Part shown: positions 1-5,081 of the stretch, one piece after another
Layout of the letters: each line of letters begins with the position of its first letter
How positions within the stretch are numbered: position 1 is the first letter of the stretch
DNA from: Deltaproteobacteria bacterium
GTDB lineage: Bacteria; Desulfobacterota; SM23-61
Assembly: GCA_029857975.1 (NCBI GenBank)
Contig: JAOUFX010000283.1
Coordinates: 1-5,238, forward strand
Length of the DNA stretch: 5,238 nt
Direction: 5' to 3'
Translations under genes and position numbers: made by a program
Notes under the pieces: model-generated
The model's database searches: none
Seen by the model: only the letters and a program-made list of their open reading frames with translations
Told to the model about the DNA's origin: nothing

Positions 1-1
1 A

Positions 2-184
2 CCCCGGTTGCCCAGCGGGGCTGCGGTCACCTTGCCCCGCTTCATGACGGACATTGTGGTGACCGAATACGGGATCGCTGAACTTCGCGGGAAATCTTTT
101 TCCCGGCGGGCGGAAGCTCTGATGGCCATCGCCCATCCTGATTTTCGCCAGGATCTCTGGGAAGCTTTAAACCAGAAGAAATAA
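2..184 (+). CDS. Acetyl-CoA hydrolase/transferase family protein, C-terminal fragment (5' end outside window)
   Basis: This is an open frame from the window edge to TAA at 182-184, giving 60 residues. It contains VVTEYGIAELRGKS followed by RRAEALMAIAHPDFR. That is the hallmark C-terminal segment of the acetyl-CoA hydrolase/transferase family, which includes acetyl-CoA hydrolase, succinyl-CoA:acetate CoA-transferase and 4-hydroxybutyrate CoA-transferase. Family members move CoA between carboxylic acids, or hydrolyse acyl-CoA, in the cytoplasm through a glutamyl-CoA intermediate. The catalytic glutamate and the CoA-binding glycine loop lie upstream of the window, so the exact substrate cannot be judged. 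The short tail after the HPDFR motif, ending in lysines, is normal for the family. The cupin gene starts only 14 nt downstream, so the two are probably co-transcribed. Family assignment is secure; transferase versus hydrolase activity is not resolved. Confidence 0.9.
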   Translation, partial: PRLPSGAAVTLPRFMTDIVVTEYGIAELRGKSFSRRAEALMAIAHPDFRQDLWEALNQKK

Positions 185-198
185 TTTAAGGGGGAAAA

Positions 199-546
199 AT
201 GGGACATCCGCACAAACCATCCGGCGATGAAAACCTTTTGGCCCAACAATCCAGGGGGGCTGATTTGGTGGACTACCGGGAAAGCTCTATTGTCAGCCGG
301 ACAATTCTTGAAAAAAACACGGGAACCGTAACCTTATTTGCTTTCGATAAAGGGCAGGGGTTGAGTGAACATACGGCCCCCTTTGATGCTCTGGTATATC
401 TCCTCGATGGGAAAGCCGAGATCACCATTGCCGGCAAAACCCTTCACTTAAAGGAAGGAGAAATGGTTATCATGCCGGCCAACCAGCCCCATGCTCTAAA
501 GGCAGTGGAAAAGTTCAAGATGATCCTGACGATGATCCGATCGTAA
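199..546 (+). CDS. Small single-domain cupin protein
   Basis: The protein has 115 residues. The ATG is preceded by AAGGGGG at 188-194, about 4 nt from the start. Residues 1-35 form a polar leader and residues 40-115 form one cupin beta-barrel. Motif 1 is visible as G52-x5-H58, followed by the family signature APFDALVYLLDG at 60-71. Motif 2 is GEMVIMPANQPHA at 87-99, with P93 and H98. In classical cupins motif 1 carries HxH; here the second histidine is replaced by Ala60, leaving H58, H98 and perhaps D63 or E57 as metal ligands. This variant (SEHTAPFDALV...) is, to my knowledge, common among small stand-alone cupins of anaerobes, whose substrates are mostly unknown. It sits between a CoA-transferase-type gene and a DUF2889 gene in a tight same-strand run. 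It may be a metal-binding enzyme or a small-molecule sensor; I cannot assign a reaction. Confidence 0.88.
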   Translation: MGHPHKPSGDENLLAQQSRGADLVDYRESSIVSRTILEKNTGTVTLFAFDKGQGLSEHTAPFDALVYLLDGKAEITIAGKTLHLKEGEMVIMPANQPHALKAVEKFKMILTMIRS

Positions 547-571
547 AAAAATAAAGTCGGGAGTAGCAAGT

Positions 572-1153
572 TTGGATATTAAAAACCGGCATGCCAACTC
601 CGAACTTGATCTCAATCTCTGGTTTTCCCAAGGGATATTTGATAAAAAAACGGGGGAAGGTATGACATTGTCATTCATGAGAAACAAGGTAGTCCAAGTA
701 GAGCCTTGTTCAGGGAACACTTTAGCCGTTTCCTGGCGGCTGGTGGACAGCCTCACGGAGGCTGAAATTCAGATAAAAGTCAGACTTCCAGACCTGGAAA
801 TCATCGAAGCCACGGCTCGAACGGTGCGTTCTCCTCACCCGGAATGTTCATTGGCTCCTCAGTTGATCCAGAAGGTTGTGGGCGTCCGGGTCGGACCGGG
901 TTTGCGCAAGATCGTCCAGGGCCTCATGGGTGGAATTGCAGGATGCCCCCAATACGCCGAAGGGGTGTTAGAATGCTGTAACGCCGTAATCCTTCACTTC
1001 ACCGTTCCCCAGATCCAGGAGAATGCCAAAGGAACCGAAGAAGAAAGGCGGAAAAAATATCAGGCCATGCTAAAATTCAACCCGCGGCTCGTGCGCAGCT
1101 GCGTTGCTTTTGCTGACGACAGCCCCCTGAGGCAGGGATTCAACAAGCAATAA
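572..1153 (+). CDS. DUF2889 family protein (copy 1), function unknown; start uncertain (TTG 572 or ATG 662)
   Basis: With the TTG start at 572 the protein has 193 residues. GGGAG at 559-563, 8 nt upstream, supports that start. An in-frame ATG at 662 would give 163 residues and has a G-rich stretch (652-660) just before it. The 662 start aligns with the N-terminus of the second DUF2889 protein at 1431 (159 residues), so it is a serious alternative. The DUF2889 core is recognisable as VGVRVGPGLRK at 103-113 followed by GGIAGCPQYAEGVLECCNA at 120-138, with a conserved Cys125. It also has an earlier beta-rich half, including WRLVDSLTEAEIQIKV at 56-71. No signal peptide or membrane segment is seen. 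The C-terminal 40 residues are charged and specific to this copy. The family has no established biochemical role that I know of. The gene follows the cupin by 25 nt and probably shares its transcript. Confidence 0.8.
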   Translation: MDIKNRHANSELDLNLWFSQGIFDKKTGEGMTLSFMRNKVVQVEPCSGNTLAVSWRLVDSLTEAEIQIKVRLPDLEIIEATARTVRSPHPECSLAPQLIQKVVGVRVGPGLRKIVQGLMGGIAGCPQYAEGVLECCNAVILHFTVPQIQENAKGTEEERRKKYQAMLKFNPRLVRSCVAFADDSPLRQGFNKQ

Positions 1154-1202
1154 TTTTGCCCCAAGGCCACAGCGCGGCAAAGCCGCAATTAAAAAAACTT
1201 TA

Positions 1203-1412
1203 GCCACAGAGGGCACAGAGATCACAGAGATATAAAGAAAAACCTTAAAAAAGGCAATTTAGGACACAGATAACCACAGATAAAAATAGATAAAATTAAA
1301 AAATTCTTAATAAAGTTTTTTATCTGGGTTTATATGCGTTCATCCGTGTTCTAAGTTTTTTTTGTTCTAAAGATTTTGGCTATAGCTCTGTGATCTCTGG
1401 GCCCTCTGTGGC
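1203..1412. repeat. Nested inverted-repeat element of CACAGAG type, copy A
   Basis: Three concentric pairs of arms are visible. The outer arms, 1203-1229 and 1386-1412, are 27 nt each and complementary except at one position (T expected, G found). The middle arms, 1259-1271 and 1342-1354, pair over 13 positions with one mismatch and one G-U. The inner arms, CAGATAAAAA at 1277-1286 and TTTTTATCTG at 1317-1326, pair perfectly. The arms are built from repeated short words such as CACAGAG and ACACAGAT. No open frame, transposase or flanking target duplication is seen. Similar CACAGAG-rich extragenic palindromes occur in Desulfobacterota and other environmental genomes, from general recollection. 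It could be a REP/MITE-like mobile repeat, or could act as RNA by forming a long hairpin between the two gene groups. Confidence 0.8.
1259..1363 (+). terminator. Possible rho-independent terminator formed by the middle stem plus an 8-T run
   Basis: The middle arms of the repeat element (1259-1271 with 1342-1354) pair in 12 of 13 positions including one G-U. The right arm is followed, after one G, by eight T residues at 1356-1363. The loop is long but holds its own 10-bp stem. This could stop transcription from the left operon. The stem is AT-rich and its T tract may be only a by-product of the repeat, so the call is tentative. Confidence 0.35.
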
Positions 1413-1430
1413 CAAAAGGAGTCTATTCGA

Positions 1431-1910
1431 ATGATTACTTTCAGCCGAACTTTGCTGGTGGGAGCTGAATTCTTGGATGATGCGACTTTGCGGTTTTACG
1501 GAACTCTCGAGGATCACATCTACGCCATGGAAATCCAGGTGGATGTGCGCGTTGCGGACGGAGTCATTGCGGCCATCCAGGGCCGGATGAAGCGCTATAC
1601 CACCCCCGTATGCCCCAAGGCCGTAGAAGTTCTGCAGCAAGCCGTGGGCATATCCCTGCGGAAAGAAGGCTGGATTTCCAGAGTGAATCGGGAAGTCGGA
1701 CGTAAAGGCTGCCAGCATTTCGGCGAGATCCTTATCGAATGTGGCCGTTGTTTGGACTCCGCCCGTTTAACCCAAGCTCTGGGCGAGCATTTAAAGGCTA
1801 ATCCTTCCGCCCCTTCCGTCCCCATTGCCCGCTCATGGGTAGAGGAACATGGGGAGGTCCAAGGTTTTTGCCTGGCCCGGCCTGGAGGGAAGAACAGCCA
1901 TGCGCGTTGA
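1431..1910 (+). CDS. DUF2889 family protein (copy 2), function unknown
   Basis: The protein has 159 residues and an ATG start with AAGGAG at 1416-1421, 9 nt upstream. It follows the same plan as the upstream DUF2889 protein. Residues 1-13 (MITFSRTLLVGAE) correspond to residues 31-44 of copy 1, and LEDHIYAMEIQVDVRV matches the beta-rich half. VGISLRKEGWISRV and REVGRKGCQHFGEILIECGRCLD match the VGVRVGPGLRK and GGIAGCPQ...ECCNA core, with the conserved cysteine kept. The two copies are clearly diverged, so this is an old duplication or separate recruitment and not a recent tandem copy. The C-terminal tail, from about residue 125, is rich in Pro, Ser and Gly. Its last codons overlap the start of the PHP gene by 11 nt (1900-1910), which suggests translational coupling. 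No transmembrane segment or signal peptide is visible. The biochemical role is unknown. Confidence 0.83.
   Translation: MITFSRTLLVGAEFLDDATLRFYGTLEDHIYAMEIQVDVRVADGVIAAIQGRMKRYTTPVCPKAVEVLQQAVGISLRKEGWISRVNREVGRKGCQHFGEILIECGRCLDSARLTQALGEHLKANPSAPSVPIARSWVEEHGEVQGFCLARPGGKNSHAR
1884..1889 (+). promoter_or_regulatory. Ribosome binding site that sets the PHP gene start
   Basis: GGAGGG lies 10 nt before the ATG at 1900 and inside the end of the upstream coding region. It supports 1900 over the earlier in-frame ATG at 1849. The 17 residues that the earlier start would add do not resemble the family, whose members normally begin with M-x-x-D-L-H-x-H. Confidence 0.7.
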
Positions 1911-2526
1911 CCTGCATATCCACACCCAACCGAGGTCTTCGTGCAGTTCCATCACCCCGGTCGATCTTATTCGGGAAGCGGGCCGGTTGGGTTTGGATGC
2001 GGTGTGTCTTACCGAGCACCAGAACCGGTGGAATGCTCAGGCTATAGAAGAACTGGCCGGGGAGACAAGAATCCGGATCTTCCAGGGAAATGAGATAACC
2101 ACCAACCAAGGAGATATTTTGGTTTTTGGTTACCCTGAAGAGGTAAAGGGAGTTGTTGCCATCCAGGATCTTCGACGGGCCGTAAGCGGAGCGGGAGGGT
2201 TAATGATTGCGGCCCATCCTTTCCGGGGATTTCTTCTCTTTGGCATCACCCAGCTACAAATGAAGGTGGAACAGGCTTGCCAGCGGTCTGTTTTTCAATA
2301 CGTGGACGGGGTGGAGGTCCTCAACTGCAAGGTTACCGACCCGGAAAACGAAATGGCCCGCCAGGTGGCCGAACGGCTGGGCCTTCTGGGCGTGGCCGGA
2401 AGTGATGCGCACCGGATCGATGAAATCGGCCGATGCGTAACCATTTTTCAAAAGGAAATCCGCAACGAAAAAGAGTTGCTCGCAGAGCTCCGGGCCGGGA
2501 GATTCCGCACGGAGCTCCGCAATTAA
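1900..2526 (+). CDS. PHP-domain metal-dependent phosphoesterase
   Basis: The protein has 208 residues when started at ATG 1900, which puts DLHIHT at residues 4-9 as in most PHP proteins. Ligand-type motifs follow in the expected order: H6 and H8, then LTEHQ with H40, GNEITT with E65, AAHPFR with H106, and GSDAH with D169 and H171. The set is essentially complete for a polynuclear metal site of the polymerase-and-histidinol-phosphatase fold, so the enzyme is probably active on a phosphate ester in the cytoplasm. At about 210 residues with a short central section it resembles compact PHP proteins more than the longer TrpH/RNase AM group or histidinol phosphatase; the substrate cannot be read from sequence. 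It overlaps the DUF2889 gene by 11 nt and lies 15 nt before the DUF169-CoaE gene, so all three are likely expressed together. An alternative start at 1849 would add 17 unrelated residues. Confidence 0.9.
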   Translation: MRVDLHIHTQPRSSCSSITPVDLIREAGRLGLDAVCLTEHQNRWNAQAIEELAGETRIRIFQGNEITTNQGDILVFGYPEEVKGVVAIQDLRRAVSGAGGLMIAAHPFRGFLLFGITQLQMKVEQACQRSVFQYVDGVEVLNCKVTDPENEMARQVAERLGLLGVAGSDAHRIDEIGRCVTIFQKEIRNEKELLAELRAGRFRTELRN

Positions 2527-2541
2527 TCAACGGGAGGAACA

Positions 2542-3960
2542 ATGAAAACAAACCGCGACTGGGAAAAGCCGGTTCGCCGGATGGAACTCCTGATGAGGTT
2601 AAAATCTTTCCCCGTTGCCTTTAAGCTTCTGGAGAAGCAAGAAGCTCTGGCCGATATCCCTTTCCTGCGCAGAATGACCCATAAAGTGACCCTCTGCCAG
2701 CTCATCACGCTCGTCAGGACTTTTGACTGGACAGTCGGAGCCGACCTCAACGATTTCCTCTCTCCCATGTGCCCTTCGATCATCGGCCTCGCCGGCCTGC
2801 CGGAGGTTTTTAAAGATGGAACCTTTCGTTCCATCGTCTGGACCAAGAGCCGCAAGGACGGCCAAAAATACGAAAGTTCCATCCCCCGCCTCCCCACCGG
2901 CCGTTACCAGGCGGTGGCTATGGCGCCTCTGGTCTACAACCCTTTCGACCCTGATCTCGTCTTGATCTACGCCAATCCCGCTCAGATGATGCTCCTTATC
3001 AACTCCCTCCAATTTGAGGATTATGAAGTCATGGATTTTTACTGCGTGGGGGAATCCTCCTGCTCCGACGCCATTGCCAGATGTTACCTCAAAGGGAAAC
3101 CTTTTTTGTCTATCCCCTGTTACGGGGAGCGGCGTTACGGTCATGCTCAGGATGATGAATTAATCATGGCTCTCCCCGCCGGGATGATGGATAAAGCCCT
3201 CAAAGGTATGGAAGCCCTTTATAAAAGGGGGATCCGGTTCCCGATCAGCTATGCCGGGGCTGAAATGGATCTCACCTATGCTTTCCCCATGTCTTACTCC
3301 GGGCTGCAACAGCTGGAGGAAATCCGGGGGAAGGACAACCGCATCCTGCTGGGTGTGACCGGGGGAATCGCCAGCGGCAAGACCACAGTGGCCCGGATGC
3401 TGGAAGATTTGGGAGCTCCGATCATCGATTTCGATCTGCTCAGCCGGGTCGTAGCGGAGCCGAATAAGCCGGCCTGGAAAGAAATCGTGGCCTATTTTGG
3501 AGAACAGGTTCTGCTGGAAGACAAGACCCTAGACCGAAAAAAACTATCCCAGATCGTTTTCCGTGAACCGGAAAAAAGAAAAAAACTGGAAAGCTTCATC
3601 CACCCCAGGATTTATCATGAATTTGCCCGGCTCGTTAAAGATTTTACGGCTCAAGATCCCCAGGCCATCATCCAGGTAATCGTTCCTCTCCTCCTCGAAG
3701 CCAACTTGCAGCATCTCTTTCATAAAATCCTGCTGGTGTATATTCCGCAAGAGATGCAGGCCGAACGTTTGATGAAACGCGACCGGATCCCGCGGGAAAT
3801 GGCCGCTAATATTCTCAACGCCCAATTGCCCATCGAGGAGAAAAAAGGTTATGCTGATTTTATTTTGGACAATTCCGGAACTTTAGAAGAAACGAAAAGG
3901 CAGGTGGAAGAGGTTTGGAAGAAATTGAAACAGATGCAAAAAGAAAGGCGCCAAGCGTAA
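2542..3960 (+). CDS. coaE: DUF169 domain fused to dephospho-CoA kinase (CoaE)
   Basis: The protein has 472 residues; its ATG is 4 nt after GGAGG at 2533-2537. Residues about 10-240 are a DUF169 domain: FPVAFKLL at 23-30, CQLI at 52-55, the NPAQMMLLI segment at 145-153, cysteines at 168, 174, 181 and 193, QDDELIMALP at 203-212, and KRGIRFPI at 228-235. After a linker of about 25 residues, 267-472 form a complete dephospho-CoA kinase. It has P-loop GVTGGIASGKTT at 271-282, IIDFDLLSR at 294-302 (usually DAD at its centre), HP at 354-355, VPLLLEA at 381-387, RLMKRD at 409-414 and the ADFILDNSG end motif at 438-446. CoaE phosphorylates the 3'-hydroxyl of dephospho-CoA with ATP, the final step of CoA synthesis. 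Its domain has the usual length of about 200 residues. No in-frame start with a ribosome site lies near the linker, so it is a true fusion. DUF169 has no settled function; regulation or ligand sensing for CoA supply is speculation. Confidence 0.93.
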   Translation: MKTNRDWEKPVRRMELLMRLKSFPVAFKLLEKQEALADIPFLRRMTHKVTLCQLITLVRTFDWTVGADLNDFLSPMCPSIIGLAGLPEVFKDGTFRSIVWTKSRKDGQKYESSIPRLPTGRYQAVAMAPLVYNPFDPDLVLIYANPAQMMLLINSLQFEDYEVMDFYCVGESSCSDAIARCYLKGKPFLSIPCYGERRYGHAQDDELIMALPAGMMDKALKGMEALYKRGIRFPISYAGAEMDLTYAFPMSYSGLQQLEEIRGKDNRILLGVTGGIASGKTTVARMLEDLGAPIIDFDLLSRVVAEPNKPAWKEIVAYFGEQVLLEDKTLDRKKLSQIVFREPEKRKKLESFIHPRIYHEFARLVKDFTAQDPQAIIQVIVPLLLEANLQHLFHKILLVYIPQEMQAERLMKRDRIPREMAANILNAQLPIEEKKGYADFILDNSGTLEETKRQVEEVWKKLKQMQKERRQA

Positions 3961-3986
3961 GATAAGAAGCCCTAGGTTTTAGGTTG

Positions 3987-4466
3987 CTAAGAGGAAATGG
4001 GAACTTTATTCCCCAGCCGCGGTTCACGCTCCTGATCTTCCCCCACGTTACGAAGGCCTTTAATTTGTTGAATGAGATTATTAATTTTCAGGTTATAGTT
4101 CCGTCGTTCAAAGGATTTGCTGATAATGGCGATAATATCCGCAACGTTAAAAGGCTTGGAGATGAAATCACCTGCTCCATAGCGGATAACTTCCTGGGCA
4201 TTTTTCAGGGTTCCGTAACCAGTAATAATTATGACTTCAACATCGCTTTTGATTTTCTTGATCTCTTTCAGGACATCAATCCCCGAAAGTCCGGGCATAT
4301 TCAGATCGAGGGTGACCAGGTCAATATTTTCTTTTTGGATTAACGCGAGTGCTTCCTTCCCATTGGCAGCCGTATAGATTTTGTAAATGGGCTTAAGAAT
4401 CATGCGCAAAGATTCGCGTGGACCCGCTTCGTCGTCTACAATCAATATTGATCCCTGCTGTGACAT
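3987..4466 (-). CDS. Stand-alone response-regulator receiver protein (NtrC/CheY-like)
   Basis: The protein has 159 residues with ATG at 4466-4464 and AAGGAG (complement of 4475-4480) 8 nt upstream. Residues 6-120 are a full receiver domain. The acidic pair is D11/D12 in ILIVDDE, and the phosphoacceptor is D54 in LVTLDLNMPGLSGIDVL. T82 lies in IIITGYGT and K104 in FISKPF. The YGAGDFISKPFN signature is typical of receivers from NtrC-type regulators. No output domain follows. Residues 121-159 are a charged tail with a probable helix (NLKINNLIQQIKGL) and no DNA-binding motif. It presumably receives phosphate from a histidine kinase encoded elsewhere and acts through protein contacts or as a phosphorelay step. 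It is convergent with the CoaE fusion, 26 nt apart, and there is no kinase gene in the window. Confidence 0.93.
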   Translation of the reverse strand: MSQQGSILIVDDEAGPRESLRMILKPIYKIYTAANGKEALALIQKENIDLVTLDLNMPGLSGIDVLKEIKKIKSDVEVIIITGYGTLKNAQEVIRYGAGDFISKPFNVADIIAIISKSFERRNYNLKINNLIQQIKGLRNVGEDQEREPRLGNKVPISS

Positions 4467-4474
4467 TTTAAAAA

Positions 4475-4485
4475 CTCCTTAGGAG
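4475..4485 (-). promoter_or_regulatory. Ribosome binding site of the receiver gene inside a small hairpin
   Basis: On the - strand the leader reads CTCC-TAA-GGAG just before the start region, so the Shine-Dalgarno sequence AAGGAG can pair with a CTCC immediately upstream. The stem is only 4 bp with a 3-nt loop. Some effect on translation is possible but unproven. The same palindrome puts AGGAGG on the + strand at 4481-4486, where no start codon follows usefully. Confidence 0.45.
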
Positions 4486-4527
4486 GTTTCTTTTGTATTA
4501 ACTAAACTTAAGAGTCAATTTTTCAAC

Positions 4528-4543
4528 TGCAAATTTTATGCCT
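4528..4543 (-). promoter_or_regulatory. Putative sigma-54 (-24/-12) promoter of the receiver gene
   Basis: Read on the - strand this is AGGCAT-N5-TTGCA, with GG and GC separated by exactly 10 nt as in RpoN promoters (consensus TGGCAC-N5-TTGCA). Two of the 11 defined positions differ. The transcript would begin near 4517, about 50 nt before the ATG, which is a sensible leader length. An NtrC-type receiver fits sigma-54 control. A weak sigma-70 alternative (TTGACT at 4518-4513, poor -10) exists, and no activator site was identified. Confidence 0.5.
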
Positions 4544-4568
4544 TTGAAGGTGCGCCTTCTTCAGGCAT
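4538..4568. repeat. Imperfect palindrome/hairpin overlapping the receiver promoter
   Basis: The outer stem ATGCCT (4538-4543) pairs with AGGCAT (4563-4568). The inner stem GAAGG (4546-4550) pairs with CCTTC (4555-4559), closing a TGCG loop, with a small internal loop of TT against TTC. On the + strand it ends in four T residues counting the last of the stem, which is short for a terminator. Because the left arm is also the -24 part of the putative sigma-54 promoter, it may be an operator-like dyad. It could also be a terminator of an unseen transcript. Confidence 0.5.
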
Positions 4569-4815
4569 TTTAAGTATTGAATATTTAAAATAATTTCAAT
4601 TGAGTAAGGAGAAAGCTAATCTTTTCGGAGTGTTTTATTCAGGGGTCTCAGGCCAAAATCGTCAATTTTATAACATTCAGTGTTAGATTTCTGAAGGGAT
4701 GAAAGATATAAATTCCAACAGGTTGCTACCAAAGGTGCTTTGAACTGCTCAGGATCCCTTAACCGTGGTATTGAGGTTCAGCCAATTTTTTAAAGAACCC
4801 AAAAAAGGCGATTCA

Positions 4816-5008
4816 CAACAGAGGGCAGAGAGGAAATTTGAGGTAAAACAAGGAATTACCCCCTTTTATTTGCTTTACTCTGGGCACTCATCAAGTGATA
4901 ACAATACAGTATTTTGGCTGGCGTATTTATTACCTGAGAGCACAGAGAAGAAACTTATTTTATTTTGTTTTTTAAATATGAAACTATTCTCTGGGTTCTC
5001 TGTGGTTT
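4816..5008. repeat. Degenerate CACAGAG-type inverted repeat region, copy B
   Basis: The same word family as in the 1203-1412 element recurs here. A left block at 4819-4831 reads CAGAGGGCAGAGA, a middle block at 4941-4949 reads CACAGAGAA, and a right block at 4984-5008 contains TTCTCTG and TTCTCTGTGG. The middle block and 4996-5004 are perfect 9-nt complements around a 46-nt AT-rich loop. The left block also pairs with the right block with a 2-nt offset. It is less symmetrical than copy A and looks decayed. No transposase or target duplication is seen. Confidence 0.6.
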
Positions 5009-5081
5009 AAAAAATCGCTCAATTTAGGAAGAACTAAACTGATGCCATCCCCGGGGGCGAATAAAAAGGAGGTCATAGAAT

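Larger units (their letters stand above)
1154..1430. other. Gene-free interval between the two DUF2889 genes, filled by inverted repeats
   Basis: No coding frame on either strand is convincing here. The left edge has a short GC hairpin, GCGGC-AAA-GCCGC at 1174-1186. It is followed by an A run instead of a T run, so it is not a good intrinsic terminator for the + strand. From about 1199 to 1417 the sequence is a nested inverted-repeat element, described separately. The ribosome binding site of the next gene, AAGGAG at 1416-1421, begins 3 nt after the element's right arm. Confidence 0.8.
4467..5081. other. Gene-poor intergenic region of about 615 bp
   Basis: This region separates the - strand receiver from the + strand VOC gene. 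It holds the receiver leader with a sigma-54-like promoter and hairpin (4475-4568), then an AT-rich stretch of about 250 bp (4570-4815) in which I see nothing recognisable, then a degraded CACAGAG-type repeat region (4816-5008). An 81-codon GTG-started frame at 4765-5010 spans the repeats and has no family resemblance, so I do not call it a gene. The length without genes could reflect decayed coding sequence or inserted repeats. Confidence 0.65.

Noticed and set aside
1174..1186. GCGGC-AAA-GCCGC hairpin after DUF2889 copy 1 as a terminator
   Set aside because: The stem is only 5 bp and is followed by an A run on the + strand, with no T tract where a terminator needs one.
1203..1412. CRISPR array or insertion sequence
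   Set aside because: There are no regularly spaced direct repeats with unique spacers and no transposase frame. The symmetry is inverted and nested.
1849..1899. Earlier in-frame ATG for the PHP gene
   Set aside because: The 17 extra residues lie in the upstream coding region and do not look like a PHP N-terminus. ATG 1900 has GGAGGG 10 nt upstream and places DLHIHT at residues 4-9.
2599..3144. 181-codon - strand frame opposite the DUF169 region
   Set aside because: It is a shadow of the + strand gene. It has no ribosome site or recognisable family, whereas the + frame has clear DUF169 and CoaE motifs.
3969..3990. Weak hairpin between the CoaE fusion and the convergent receiver as a bidirectional terminator
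   Set aside because: CCTA/TAGG plus AGC/GCT pairing has a 2-nt bulge and no T run, so it is too weak to call.
3984..4343. 119-codon + strand frame opposite the receiver gene
   Set aside because: It is antisense to a clear receiver domain with all conserved residues on the - strand.
4599..4685. 28-codon TTG-started frame in the intergenic region
   Set aside because: It has no ribosome binding site and no recognisable features, and its length is within chance expectation.
4765..5010. 81-codon + strand frame in the right intergenic region
   Set aside because: It starts with GTG without a good ribosome site, spans the CACAGAG repeats, has low-complexity Phe/Lys/Leu-rich sequence and no family resemblance.
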